A stretch of 64,000 bases of DNA from Nocardioides piscis. GTDB taxonomy: Bacteria > Actinomycetota > Actinomycetes > Propionibacteriales > Nocardioidaceae. Positions within the stretch are counted from its first letter, which is position 1. Each line of letters begins with the position of its first letter. Both the position numbers and the translations under genes were made by a program. Below, one piece after another: positions 44,938-54,641 of this stretch. Location: positions 2,356,001-2,420,000 of the forward strand of contig NZ_CP049866.1 in the NCBI RefSeq assembly GCF_011300215.1, written 5' to 3'. The notes under the pieces are model-generated. The model was not told where the DNA came from. It searched no databases and saw only the letters and a list, made by a program, of their open reading frames with translations.

Positions 44938-45258
44938 GTGCTGGTCGTCTCCCGATTCCGCGTCGCCGTCGGTGACGCCCCTGCCTTCCGCGACGACCTG
45001 GCGCGGGCCCACGCCGCCCTGGCGCAGCGACCCGGCTATGAGAGCGGCACCGTCGGCCGCAACGTCGACGACCCGGACCTGTGGGTCCTGAGCACCCGGT
45101 GGGAGAACGTCGGCGCCTACCGCCGGGCGCTGTCGGCCTACGACGTCAAGCTCCACGCGGTGCCGTTGCTGAGCCGGGCCCTGGACGAGCCGAGTGCCTA
45201 TGAAGTGGTCGAGCCGGGCACCGACCTCAACGTCGCGTCCGCGCGCTCGTTAGTCTGA
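44938..45258 (+). CDS. Antibiotic biosynthesis monooxygenase (ABM) domain protein
   Basis: 106-residue dimeric alpha+beta-barrel protein. VLVVSRFRVAVGDAPAFRDD, then RPGYESGTVGRNVDDPDLWV and STRWENVGAYRRAL match the ABM family, which includes cofactor-free monooxygenases and haem-degrading relatives. Function here is unknown. The GTG is chosen on the -10 spacing; the frame is open far upstream but that part is antisense to znuA. The glyS promoter overlaps its 3' end. Confidence 0.8.
   Translation: MLVVSRFRVAVGDAPAFRDDLARAHAALAQRPGYESGTVGRNVDDPDLWVLSTRWENVGAYRRALSAYDVKLHAVPLLSRALDEPSAYEVVEPGTDLNVASARSLV
45251..45256 (+). promoter_or_regulatory. -10 element of glyS
   Basis: TAGTCT overlapping the end of the ABM gene, 47 bases before glyS. 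The resulting leader of about 40 bases ends in the ribosome site AAGGAAC. Confidence 0.5.
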
Positions 45259-45303
45259 GCGACCACTGACCGGCAGCCAGCCGGCCAAACCGAAGGAACT
45301 CCC

Positions 45304-46704
<1,401 letters not shown>

Positions 46705-46717
46705 TCTCTCGCGGGTG

Positions 46718-46723
46718 CACAAT
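46718..46723 (+). promoter_or_regulatory. -10 element of a leaderless promoter (lipoprotein 46730)
   Basis: CACAAT, 6 bases before ATG 46730. Confidence 0.5.
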
Positions 46724-46729
46724 GCCAGC

Positions 46730-47350
46730 ATGATCCGCGGAGTGCTCCCCGCCCTGGCCCTGGTCCTCGCCCTGTCCGCGTGCGCTGCCGACGACCCGGA
46801 GCCGGCAGCGGAAGCCACGACACCCACGGCGAGTGCGCCCTCGGCTCCGATCGTGCTCTCCTTCGGTGAGGCCGAGTCCGTGGTCTGGCGGCCCACCGAC
46901 GACCTGGACGCCGAGCTGGAGATCCAGGTGGATCGGGTCCGGGAGGGAGATCCGGCCGACTTCAGGGGACTGGTCGGCCCCGGGTTCTCCGAGGCCAACC
47001 AGCCCTACTACGTCGACGTGGCCCTCGCCAACCAGGGGAGCGACGACCTGGGGGGTCTCGACGTGCCGCTCTACCTGCGCGACTCCTCAGGCGTCCTGGC
47101 CCCGCCGTGGGGCTTCAGCAAGCCGTTCGAGCCCTGCCCGTCGGGACCCCTGCCTGACAGCTTCGAGGGCGGTGACGACGTCAAGAAGTGCCTGGTCTTC
47201 CTGGCCTCGCCCGACGCGACCTTCGGCTCCATCACCTACTGGCCCCAAGCAGACGCCCAGCCGGTGAGGTGGATCGGTGAGGTCAGGACGCTCGAGGAGC
47301 CGGCGAAGTCCCGCAAGCCGGCCAGGAAGCGTGGCGCACGGAATCGCTGA
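46730..47350 (+). CDS. Predicted secreted lipoprotein
   Basis: 206-residue lipoprotein: signal peptide MIRGVLPALALVLALSAC with lipobox LSAC, then an Ala/Thr/Pro linker. The mature part reads as a beta-rich domain (PYYVDVALANQGSDDLGGLD, then VPLYLRDSSG) with two cysteines, in FEPCPSGP and KKCLVF. It resembles immunoglobulin-like DUF4352-type extracellular domains, but I cannot assign a family firmly. The C-terminus is basic. ATG 46730 is chosen on signal peptide and promoter spacing. Confidence 0.68.
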   Translation: MIRGVLPALALVLALSACAADDPEPAAEATTPTASAPSAPIVLSFGEAESVVWRPTDDLDAELEIQVDRVREGDPADFRGLVGPGFSEANQPYYVDVALANQGSDDLGGLDVPLYLRDSSGVLAPPWGFSKPFEPCPSGPLPDSFEGGDDVKKCLVFLASPDATFGSITYWPQADAQPVRWIGEVRTLEEPAKSRKPARKRGARNR

Positions 47351-47367
47351 GACGCGGTCCTGACGGC

Positions 47368-47373
47368 GACAAT
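47368..47373 (+). promoter_or_regulatory. -10 element of a leaderless promoter (dusB)
   Basis: GACAAT, 6 bases before ATG 47380. Confidence 0.45.
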
Positions 47374-47379
47374 GGCGCC

Positions 47380-48531
47380 ATGAGCAGCCCTGCCCCGCTC
47401 GTCCTCGGATCGCTGAGGGTCGAGAGCCCTGTCGTCCTGGCACCGATGGCCGGCATCACCAACGCGGCCTATCGACGGCTGTGCCTCGAGCAGATGGTCG
47501 CCAGCGGCACGTCCGGCCTGTTCGTCTGCGAGATGATCACCTCCAGGGGGCTGGTCGAGGGTGACGAGACGACGAAGAAGATGCTCGTCTTCGACGAGCT
47601 CGAGCGGGTGCGTTCGGTCCAGCTCTACGGCACCGACCCTGCCTATGTCGGCAAGGCGGTCGAGATCCTCTGTTCCGACTACGGCGTTGCCCATGTCGAC
47701 CTCAACTTCGGCTGCCCGGTGCCCAAGGTGACGCGCAAGGGTGGCGGGGGAGCGTTGCCGTGGAAGCGCGGTCTCCTGGCGGACATCTTGGCTGCGGCCG
47801 TGGGTGCGGCGGCGCCGTACGACGTGCCGGTGACGATGAAGACCCGCAAGGGCATCGACGCCGACCACCTCACGTTCCTCGACGCGGGCCGGATCGCGGA
47901 GGAGTCCGGGGTGGCCGCCATCGCCCTCCACGGCCGGACGGTGGAGCAGGCCTATTCAGGCAACGCCGACTGGGAGGCGATCGGCCAGCTGGTCGACGCG
48001 GTGGGGATCCCGGTGCTCGGCAACGGCGACATCTGGGAGGCCGCGGACGCGTTGCGCATGGTCGAGGAGACCGGCGTGGCAGGTGTGGTCGTCGGGCGGG
48101 GCTGCCTGGGCCGTCCGTGGCTGTTCCGCGACCTGGCCGCAGCGTTCCGCGGTGAGACGGTGGAGACGCTGCCCACGCTGGGCGAGGTGGCCGCGATGAT
48201 GCGCCGGCATGCTGAGCTGTTGAGTGAGCACATGGGCGAGGAGCGCGGCTGCAAGGAGTTCCGCAAGCACGTCAGCTGGTATCTCAAGGGATTCCGCGCC
48301 GGTGGGCCGCTGCGCCACTCACTGGCGCTCGTCGAGTCGCTGGCGGGACTCGACGAGCTGCTCGGCGAGCTCGACCCGCACGAGGCGTTCCCGACCGCCG
48401 AGCTGGGGACGCCCCGGGGGCGCCAGGGTGCCCCTCGCAAGCGCGTCGTCCTCCCCGAGGGGTGGCTCGACGACACCGATGGCCGCGACCTGCACGTCCA
48501 GGAGGACGCCACCGAGGTCACGGGTGGATGA
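47380..48531 (+). CDS. dusB: tRNA-dihydrouridine synthase (DusB type)
   Basis: 383-residue FMN enzyme reducing uridines in the tRNA D-loop. VVLAPMAGITNAAYRRLC opens the TIM barrel, LNFGCPVPKVTRKGGGGALP contains the catalytic cysteine, and IALHGRTVEQAYSG, VLGNGDIW and GVVVGRGCLGRPWLF bind FMN and RNA. The C-terminal helical domain ends with a short tail. An adjacent weak hairpin may terminate it. Confidence 0.95.
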   Translation: MSSPAPLVLGSLRVESPVVLAPMAGITNAAYRRLCLEQMVASGTSGLFVCEMITSRGLVEGDETTKKMLVFDELERVRSVQLYGTDPAYVGKAVEILCSDYGVAHVDLNFGCPVPKVTRKGGGGALPWKRGLLADILAAAVGAAAPYDVPVTMKTRKGIDADHLTFLDAGRIAEESGVAAIALHGRTVEQAYSGNADWEAIGQLVDAVGIPVLGNGDIWEAADALRMVEETGVAGVVVGRGCLGRPWLFRDLAAAFRGETVETLPTLGEVAAMMRRHAELLSEHMGEERGCKEFRKHVSWYLKGFRAGGPLRHSLALVESLAGLDELLGELDPHEAFPTAELGTPRGRQGAPRKRVVLPEGWLDDTDGRDLHVQEDATEVTGG

Positions 48532-48561
48532 CGCCGCGCATCGACGAAGGTGACGGCAAAC

Positions 48562-48582
48562 ACGGGCGCGATCTCGGCCCGT
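48562..48582 (+). terminator. Possible weak terminator after dusB
   Basis: ACGGGC (48562-48567) and GCCCGT (48577-48582) form a 6-bp stem with a 9-base loop, 30 bases after the dusB stop. The stem is short, so this is tentative. Confidence 0.3.
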
Positions 48583-48706
48583 AATGCGGACAGGGCCAAA
48601 GACGTGTGCTTGACTCCTCAATCGTGACCGGTGCTCGCACCTGAGAGCTTCCCCGCTTGAGCGCCGGCGCGACCCCCCTGTACGCAACAGCAAAGGACCA
48701 AACGCT

Positions 48707-49609
48707 GTGGCAAAACATCGCCACAAGCGGGAGACCAATGCCCGCATCCCCAAGCCCATCCAGGTCGCGGGATCCGTCGCCGTGATGGCAACGGTGTCCG
48801 CAGTGAGCCTCGGCGTCCTGACCGCCAACCCCAGGACCGACGACCTGCTCGTCGCCTCCTCGAGCACCGCCAGCACGTCGATCAGCGCCGCGGCTGCCAC
48901 CGAGGGCCCCGTCGAACGCACCGACATCGTGTCGCGGTCGAAGTCGCGGCTCGAAGGGCGCCAGGCTGCTCGCAAGGCGGCCGAGCGCGAGGAGCGCCAG
49001 GAGCAGCGCGCCACCCTCGTGGCCATCAAGCGCGCAGACACCAAGATGTGGACCACCGAGGAGCTCAACCTGTGGTCGGGGCCGGAGAAGGACGCGCAGA
49101 AGCTCGGGCTGCTCGACGACCTGGAGAAGGTCCTACTGACCGGGCGCAAGGACAACGGTCGCGTCGAGGTCGTCGTCAACGGCAAGTCGCGCTGGGTCAG
49201 CGCGGGCTACTTCGCCGAGTCCAAGCCCAAGCCGGAGCCGGCCGAGCCCGAAGAGCCCACTCTTGGCGGAGCCTGCACCAACGGCTCCGCGGTCTCGGGC
49301 CAGCCGAACATCCTCGAGGTGCACCGGGCGGTGTGCGCTGCCTTCCCCGAGATCACCTCCTACGGCACCTACCGCGGTGACGGTGAGCACGCCCAGGGCA
49401 TCGCCATCGACATCATGGTCACCGGTGAGAGGGGCTGGCAGGTCGCGAACTTCCTGCGCGACAACTACTCCGCCCTCGGGATCTCCTACATCATCTTCTC
49501 CCAGAACATTTGGTCGGTCGACCGCGGTGGCGAGGGATGGCGGGGGATGTCCGATCGCGGATCCACCACCGCCAACCACTACGACCACGTGCACGTCACG
49601 ACGTACTGA
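48707..49609 (+). CDS. Secreted peptidoglycan-hydrolase-like protein (SH3-like plus ARB_07466-type C-terminal domain)
   Basis: 300-residue exported protein: basic N-terminus, hydrophobic segment (residues 18-40), then an Ala/Arg/Glu-rich probable helix and a short SH3-like module (WTTEELNLWSGPEKDAQKLG ... SRWVSAGYF). After an E/P/K linker, the C-terminal domain has HAQGIAIDIMVTGERGW, with the metal-ligand-like H-x6-D and a terminal HYDHVHV, as in extensin/D-Ala-D-Ala-peptidase-like enzymes. GTG 48707 has an AAAGGACC ribosome site. A leader of unknown length (up to 170 bases) precedes it. Confidence 0.8.
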   Translation: MAKHRHKRETNARIPKPIQVAGSVAVMATVSAVSLGVLTANPRTDDLLVASSSTASTSISAAAATEGPVERTDIVSRSKSRLEGRQAARKAAEREERQEQRATLVAIKRADTKMWTTEELNLWSGPEKDAQKLGLLDDLEKVLLTGRKDNGRVEVVVNGKSRWVSAGYFAESKPKPEPAEPEEPTLGGACTNGSAVSGQPNILEVHRAVCAAFPEITSYGTYRGDGEHAQGIAIDIMVTGERGWQVANFLRDNYSALGISYIIFSQNIWSVDRGGEGWRGMSDRGSTTANHYDHVHVTTY

Positions 49610-49643
49610 CCACGGTCCCGCCACGCCCGTGGGTGGGCGGCAC

Positions 49644-49649
49644 TAGGCT
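49644..49649 (+). promoter_or_regulatory. -10 element of dgt
   Basis: TAGGCT, 9 bases before ATG 49659, so the message is leaderless or has a leader of 1-3 bases. Confidence 0.5.
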
Positions 49650-49658
49650 CGCCGCACG

Positions 49659-50927
49659 ATGAGCATCGAGCAGCTGTATGGCGACGCCGACCGCGAGCGG
49701 ATCGTGCCGGAGCCGCCCAAACGGGTGGACGCGCCGGTGCGCACCGACTTCGAGCGTGACCGCGCCCGGGTGGTGCACGCCGCCGCCTCACGGCGGCTGG
49801 CTGCCAAGACCCAGGTCGTCGGCCCGCAGTCCGACGACTTCGTGCGCAACCGGCTCACCCACAGCCTCGAGGTGGCCCAGGTCGCCCGTGACCTCGCCCG
49901 CGCGCTGGGCTGCCACCCTGACGTCACGGAGACGGCCGCGTTGGCCCACGACCTCGGCCACCCGCCGTTCGGGCACAACGGAGAGCGCGCGCTGGCCGGG
50001 CTGAGCCAGGACTGCGGCGGCTTCGAGGGCAATGCCCAGACCCTGCGCCTGCTGGCTCGCCTGGAGGCCAAGACGTTCGGTCCCCAGGGCTCGGTGGGCC
50101 TCAACCTCACCCGTGCGACGCTCGACGCCTGCATGAAGTACCCCTGGCCCCGTTCGCTGGCGCCCGACCCCGGCGGCGTCCACGCCGACGGGACCCCGCG
50201 ACACGTGGTCAAGTTCGGGGTCTATGACGACGACGCCGAGGTCTTCGCGTGGGTCAGGCGCGGGGTGGCGGGGGACCGCAAGGCCCTCGAGGCGCAGGTG
50301 ATGGACCTCGCCGACGACGTGGCCTACTCCGTCCACGACGTCGAGGACGGCATCGTCGCCGGCCGCCTCGACCTGACCGCGCTCGACCACGACGCCCTCT
50401 GGGAGACGGTGCGAGCGTGGTATCTCCCCGAGTGCGACGACGCGGAGCTGGCGGCGGCGCTGGCCGGCATGCGCACCCAGGAGAGCTGGCCCTCGACTCC
50501 CTACGACGGCAGCCGGCGCTCACTCGCGGCGATGAAGAACCTGACCAGCGACCTGATCGGGCGCTTCTGCGGCAGCGTCCAGGCAGCGACGTTCGCCGTC
50601 CGCGAGGCGCCCTTCGTCCGTCACCGGGCCGACCTGGTCGTGCCGCGGCAGACAGAGATCGAGATCGGGATCCTCAAGGGGATCGCCGCGCACTACGTGA
50701 TGCAGGCCGACGACCGGCTCGCCCTGATGGAGCGTCAGCGCACGCTGCTGGCCGAGCTGTTCGACGCCATGTGGGCCAGGGGAGCCGACGCGCTCGACCG
50801 ATCCTTCGTCGAGGACTGGGAGACGGCAGGTGACGACGCCGCCCGGCGACGAGTGATCGTCGACCAGGTGGCGTCATACACCGACGCGCGGGCCGTCAAG
50901 CGTCATCGAGAGCTGACGGGCCGCTGA
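49659..50927 (+). CDS. dgt: Deoxyguanosinetriphosphate triphosphohydrolase-like protein
   Basis: 422-residue HD-domain dNTPase. Metal ligands lie in RNRLTHSLEVAQ and in TAALAHDLGHPPFGHNGE (HD pair), with a distal DLADDVAYSVHDVEDG supplying the last aspartate. The length and the position just upstream of dnaG match actinobacterial Dgt. Such enzymes balance dNTP pools; nucleotide preference cannot be read here. Confidence 0.95.
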   Translation: MSIEQLYGDADRERIVPEPPKRVDAPVRTDFERDRARVVHAAASRRLAAKTQVVGPQSDDFVRNRLTHSLEVAQVARDLARALGCHPDVTETAALAHDLGHPPFGHNGERALAGLSQDCGGFEGNAQTLRLLARLEAKTFGPQGSVGLNLTRATLDACMKYPWPRSLAPDPGGVHADGTPRHVVKFGVYDDDAEVFAWVRRGVAGDRKALEAQVMDLADDVAYSVHDVEDGIVAGRLDLTALDHDALWETVRAWYLPECDDAELAAALAGMRTQESWPSTPYDGSRRSLAAMKNLTSDLIGRFCGSVQAATFAVREAPFVRHRADLVVPRQTEIEIGILKGIAAHYVMQADDRLALMERQRTLLAELFDAMWARGADALDRSFVEDWETAGDDAARRRVIVDQVASYTDARAVKRHRELTGR

Positions 50928-50933
50928 GACCGA

Positions 50934-51257
50934 TCAGGGCAGGTCGCCCTTGGGGTAGGGGTCGTCCTGCAGTGCGGTGCTGTCCGGGTTGAGCTGGCTC
51001 TCCAGGTCGTCCTTGTGGCTGGAGGACGGCTTGACCTTGTCGGCTGCCGCACCGGCCGCCGAGGTGACCTTGTCCTTCACGACGGGTGCCTGGGACTTGG
51101 CGGTCTCCGTGGCCTGGTGGGCGGCGTCCTGGACGCGCGGGTCGTTCTTGACCTTGGTGGCCACCCCGGCGATCTGGTCATAGCGTTCGCGGCCGGCGCG
51201 AGCACCCAGGACATAGCCGATCCCGCCGGCGGCGAGCAGTACGAGCTTCTTCATCAT
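50934..51257 (-). CDS. YtxH-like small membrane-anchored protein
   Basis: 107-residue protein with a single N-terminal hydrophobic segment (LVLLAAGGIGYVLGARAG) followed by a long amphipathic, Ala/Lys/Asp-rich helix, as in YtxH-type stress proteins. The C-terminus is disordered and acidic. Function unknown. Last of three small membrane-protein genes on the same strand (51920 down to 50934). Confidence 0.7.
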   Translation of the reverse strand: MMKKLVLLAAGGIGYVLGARAGRERYDQIAGVATKVKNDPRVQDAAHQATETAKSQAPVVKDKVTSAAGAAADKVKPSSSHKDDLESQLNPDSTALQDDPYPKGDLP

Positions 51258-51274
51258 GATCTTCTCCTTCGTTG

Positions 51275-51526
51275 TCAGCGGTTGCGGCGCATGCGCCAGA
51301 TCAGCAGGACGGCCGTCATCGCGATGAGCGAACCGGCGGCGGCGAGGACCTCGGGGCGTGGCTTGCCCTCCGGGGTCGTCGCCCGGTCCTTGACGTCGGC
51401 CACCTTGGCCTGCGCCTGGGACTTCACGTCGAGCTTGGCGCTCAGCTGGTCGACGGTCTCGGCCAGCTGCTCACGCTGGCGCGCGATGTCTGCCTCGATC
51501 TCCTCGGGGCTCCTGGACTCAGGCAC
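51275..51526 (-). CDS. DUF3618 family membrane protein
   Basis: 83-residue protein matching DUF3618: N-terminal helix SPEEIEADIARQREQLAETV with DQLSAKLD, a linker, and one C-terminal membrane helix ending in WRMRRNR. Such proteins accompany holin-X-like and YtxH-like genes in actinobacteria; the role is unknown. Its start overlaps the end of the upstream gene by 8 bases. Confidence 0.85.
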   Translation of the reverse strand: MPESRSPEEIEADIARQREQLAETVDQLSAKLDVKSQAQAKVADVKDRATTPEGKPRPEVLAAAGSLIAMTAVLLIWRMRRNR

Positions 51527-51920
51527 TGCTGCCTCCCTTGATCGTCGCGACGTCGTCCTTGATGCCGTCGATGGCCCTCTCGGGGGTCGGTGACCCGACC
51601 TCGGCCACCTTGTTCTTGCCGTGGAGCGCGATCACACCGGCGATCGCGAGCAGGACGACGGCCACGATCAGCGCCGCCAGCCAGGCGTCCAGCACCAGGT
51701 CGAGGGCCAGGACGGCAGCGGCGACGAGGGTGCCGAAGGCGAAGAACGCCAGCAGACCGGCGGCGCTGAACATGCCGATCCCCACGCCGGCGGCCTTGCC
51801 CTTCTGGGCGACCTCCGCCTGGGCCAGTCGGATCTCGCTCCGGATGAGCTCGGGGACCTGGGTCGTGAGCTGGTTGACCAGAGCCCCGAGTGTCTGGTCG
51901 TCATTCGCTTGATGGCTCAT
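51519..51920 (-). CDS. Actinobacterial Holin-X (Phage_holin_3_6) family membrane protein
   Basis: 133-residue protein: N-terminal amphipathic helix (LGALVNQLTTQVPELIRSEI), then two hydrophobic segments (about residues 47-68 and 74-97) and a charged tail, the pattern of putative actinobacterial Holin-X superfamily III. The name is historical: there are no phage genes nearby, so this is a host envelope protein. First gene of the three-gene set. Confidence 0.82.
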   Translation of the reverse strand: MSHQANDDQTLGALVNQLTTQVPELIRSEIRLAQAEVAQKGKAAGVGIGMFSAAGLLAFFAFGTLVAAAVLALDLVLDAWLAALIVAVVLLAIAGVIALHGKNKVAEVGSPTPERAIDGIKDDVATIKGGSSA

Positions 51921-51991
51921 CCCTCCAACCTGTCAAAGACCGGCGCGGAACGGAACGCCCTGACACCCGCACGGGTGTGGGCGCGCGACCG

Positions 51992-51997
51992 TAGACT
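51992..51997 (+). promoter_or_regulatory. -10 element of a leaderless promoter (dnaG)
   Basis: TAGACT, 7 bases before GTG 52005. Confidence 0.6.
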
Positions 51998-52004
51998 CCG
52001 CACC

Positions 52005-53893
52005 GTGGCAGGCAGGATCCGCGAGGACGACATCGCAGAAGTGCGGGAGAAGGCGCGCATCGACGACGTCGTCTCGTCCTACGTCACGCTGCGCAAGGCC
52101 GGCGGCGGGTCGCTGAAGGGGCTGTGTCCCTTCCACGACGAGAAGTCGCCCTCCTTCCACGTCACCCCGGCGCGCGGGTTCTTCCACTGCTTCGGCTGCC
52201 AGGAGGGCGGCGACGTCATCGCCTTCCTGATGAAGATCGACGGCCTCACCTTCGGCGAGACCGTCGAGCGGCTGGCCGACAAGTACGGCGTGCAGCTGCG
52301 GCGCGAGGACGGTGACGCACCCTCGGAGCGGCCGCGCGGGCCCTCGCGCGGGCGCTTGATCGAGGCCAACAAGATCGCGCAGGAGTTCTATGCCGGCCAG
52401 CTGGAGACACCGGACGCGGAGGTGGCCCGCGGCTTCCTCACCGGCCGCGGCTTCGACCAGGACGCGGCGACAACCTTCGGGATCGGGTTCGCCCCCGCGA
52501 CGGCGAGGCTCTCACCCGCCACCTGCGCGCGCGTGGGCTGAGCGACGAGGAGTCGGTGGCGGCAGGCCTGGTCGTCATGGGGCGCTCGGCCTATGACCGC
52601 TTCCGGGGTCGGTTGCTGTGGCCGATCCGGGACGCCAGCGGCGACACGATCGGCTTCGGCGCGCGACGGATCTTCGACGACGACAAGATCGAGGCCAAGT
52701 ACCTCAACACGTCCGAGACCACGCTCTACAAGAAGAGCCAGGTCCTCTACGGCATCGACCTGGCCCGTCGCGACATCGCCCGGTCCTCCCAGGCCGTGGT
52801 CGTGGAGGGCTACACCGACGTGATGGCCTGCCACCTCGCCGGGGTGCCGACCGCCGTCGCGACCTGTGGCACGGCCTTCGGTGACGACCACGCCCGGGTG
52901 CTGCGACGGTTCCTGCACGACCACGAGGAGTTCCGGGGCGAGGTGATCTTCACCTTCGACGGCGACGCGGCCGGCCAGAAGGCAGCCCTCAAGGCCTTCG
53001 GCGGCGACCAGAACTTCGTCTCCCAGACCTATGTCGCCGTCGAGCCCGACGGTCTCGACCCGTGCGACCTGCGGATCCAGAAGGGCGACGCGGCCGTGCG
53101 CGAGCTCGTCGCCAAGCGCCAGCCGCTCTATCGCTTCGTGCTGACCAACGTGCTCACCAAGTTCGACCTCGACCGTGCAGACGGCCGGGTCGACGCGCTG
53201 CGCGAGGCGGCCGGGTTGGTCTCGAGCATCCGGGACAGGTCCAAGGTCGACTCGTTCGCCCGCGAGATCGCCGGGATGATCGGCGTCGACGTCGACGAGG
53301 CGAGGACAGAAGTACGCCGCGCGGCTGCCCGCGCGGCGAGGCCGGCCGAGCGCCATACGCCCGCGCGGGGTGTGGAGGAGGCGCTGCCCGTCCAGCAGCG
53401 TCCCCAGGTGCCCAACCTGCGCGACCCCCGGTTCGCCATCGAGCGCGAGACGCTCAAGATCGTCATCCAGCACCCGACATCGGTGGGTCGGGTGATCAAC
53501 GGGGTCGGCCCGAGCGACTTCAGCCACCCCACCTATCGCGGGGTGTGGGAGGCAGTCGCCGCTGCGGGCGGGCCGGCGGCGGGCGCCTCCGACCCCGGGT
53601 GGAGCACGCGGGTGCGTGCCTCGGTGGCCGACCCGGCAGTCTCCTCGGCGATCAGCGAGCTCGGGGTCGAGCCGGTGCTGACGCCCAGTGACCCCACGCC
53701 GACCTATGTCGCCATGCACGTCTACCGACTCCAGGAGCTCACCACCATGCGCCGGATCGCCGAGCTGAAGTCTCGCCTGCAGCGCACCAACCCGGTCGAG
53801 AGTGCCGGCGCCTACAACAAGATGTTCGGTGAGCTGGTGGCGCTCGAGCAGCACCGCCGCAACCTCCGCGACCAGCAGGTGAGCAGCCAGTGA
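52005..53893 (+). CDS. dnaG: DNA primase DnaG, frameshifted in this sequence
   Basis: Replicative primase, 629 residues when restored. The N-terminal zinc-ribbon segment is CPFHDEKSPSF...FHCFGC, the RNA polymerase domain has RLLWPIRDASGDTIGFGAR, and the Toprim core has VVVEGYTDVMA and FTFDGDAAGQKAA. As written, the frame stops at 52541 after FGIGFAP. One extra C in the run at 52492-52496 restores APRDGEALTRHLRARGLSDE and joins the remaining two-thirds. Primase is essential, so a sequence error is more likely than a real mutation. GTG 52005 is set by the -10 element. Confidence 0.92.
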
Positions 53894-54375
53894 GGTCGTT
53901 GCGCCGCGCCTCACCCATGCCGAGTGTCGCGTCGGGTGAACGAGTGCTCGCTGCCTGTGAGAGCGCCGACGGCCAGGTGGTCGCTGGGACCCGCGACGCG
54001 CTCCACCTCGGCGCGCAGCGCGTGCCCTGGGAGGAGATCCAGTCGGCCGACTGGGACAGCGAGAACGACGTCCTCAAGGTCGTGCTGGTCGGCACCTGGG
54101 GCGAGGAGCAGGAGTCGAAGTCACTCACGCTTGCTGAGCCGCGACGGCTGCTCGAGCTGGTGCGGGAGCGGGTCACCGCCAGTGTCGTGCTCCAGCGTCA
54201 CGTGCCGCTCAGCGGTCGTCGAGGCGTGCGCGTGATCGGCCGACGACCGCCCCGAGGGACCGGCGAGGTCGCCTGGTTCTTCGAGTACGACGAGGGCGTC
54301 GACCCGGCCGATCCCGTCGTCCGCGAGGCGGCCGCGGGTGCTCTGACGGCGGCCCGGGCCGACGTCGGGCTCTAG
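53890..54375 (+). CDS. Conserved hypothetical protein coupled to dnaG
   Basis: 161-residue protein with no signal peptide or membrane segment. The order GERVLAACES, VVAGTRDALHLGAQRVPWEE, IQSADWDSENDVLKVV looks like a PH-like beta barrel; this is inference. A second half begins at SVVLQRHVPL and contains the basic patch GRRGVRVIGRRPPRGTGEV. The GTG overlaps the dnaG stop (GTGA), and such a gene after dnaG recurs in related actinobacteria. Confidence 0.72.
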   Translation: MRSLRRASPMPSVASGERVLAACESADGQVVAGTRDALHLGAQRVPWEEIQSADWDSENDVLKVVLVGTWGEEQESKSLTLAEPRRLLELVRERVTASVVLQRHVPLSGRRGVRVIGRRPPRGTGEVAWFFEYDEGVDPADPVVREAAAGALTAARADVGL

Positions 54376-54411
54376 GGCGGGTACTGATTTCTCCCCTCCC
54401 GTGCGGCTTGC

Positions 54412-54417
54412 TAAGGT
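54412..54417 (+). promoter_or_regulatory. -10 element of the tRNA-Asn gene
   Basis: TAAGGT about 20 bases before the mature tRNA 5' end. A -35 match is weak (TTCTCC at 54389 with a 17-base spacer). Confidence 0.5.
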
Positions 54418-54438
54418 TTCCCACCGCTGCACAAGCGA

Positions 54439-54511
54439 TCCCCTGTAGCTCAACTGGCAGAGCATTCGGCTGTTAACCGGAGGGTTGTTGGTTCGAGTCC
54501 AACCGGGGGAG
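54439..54511 (+). tRNA. tRNA-Asn (GTT)
   Basis: 73-base cloverleaf. The acceptor TCCCCTG pairs with CGGGGGA, the D-loop starts TAGCTCAACTGGCAGAGC, the anticodon loop is CTGTTAA, and the T-arm is GTTGGTTCGAGTCCAAC. Discriminator base is G and the CCA end is not encoded. A strong terminator follows 5 bases later. Confidence 0.95.
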
Positions 54512-54516
54512 CAGAG

Positions 54517-54551
54517 AAGCCCGCCTGACATGCACCACGTCAGGCGGGCTT
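54517..54551 (+). terminator. Terminator of tRNA-Asn
   Basis: AAGCCCGCCTGAC (54517-54529) pairs perfectly with GTCAGGCGGGCTT (54539-54551) over 13 bp with a 9-base loop. Confidence 0.88.
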
Positions 54552-54641
54552 CGTCATTTCGACGTCGGCCACGGCTCGGCGTACACCCCTCGGACACCCT
54601 CTGCTGGCATGCCGGACACGTCATGGTGGTCCGGTACGCCC

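Noticed and set aside
43915..45156. Longer znuA starting upstream of 44853
   Set aside because: The extension crosses the promoter and Zur boxes and lacks a signal peptide at its start; ATG 44853 begins the lipoprotein signal.
48532..48706. c-di-AMP (ydaO) riboswitch before the peptidoglycan-hydrolase-like gene
   Set aside because: Context fits, but the conserved GGGGAACC-type core is not visible by eye; a covariance search would decide.
51519..51920. Prophage holin
   Set aside because: The family name is phage-derived, but the gene lies in a host block between dgt and dnaG without any phage genes.
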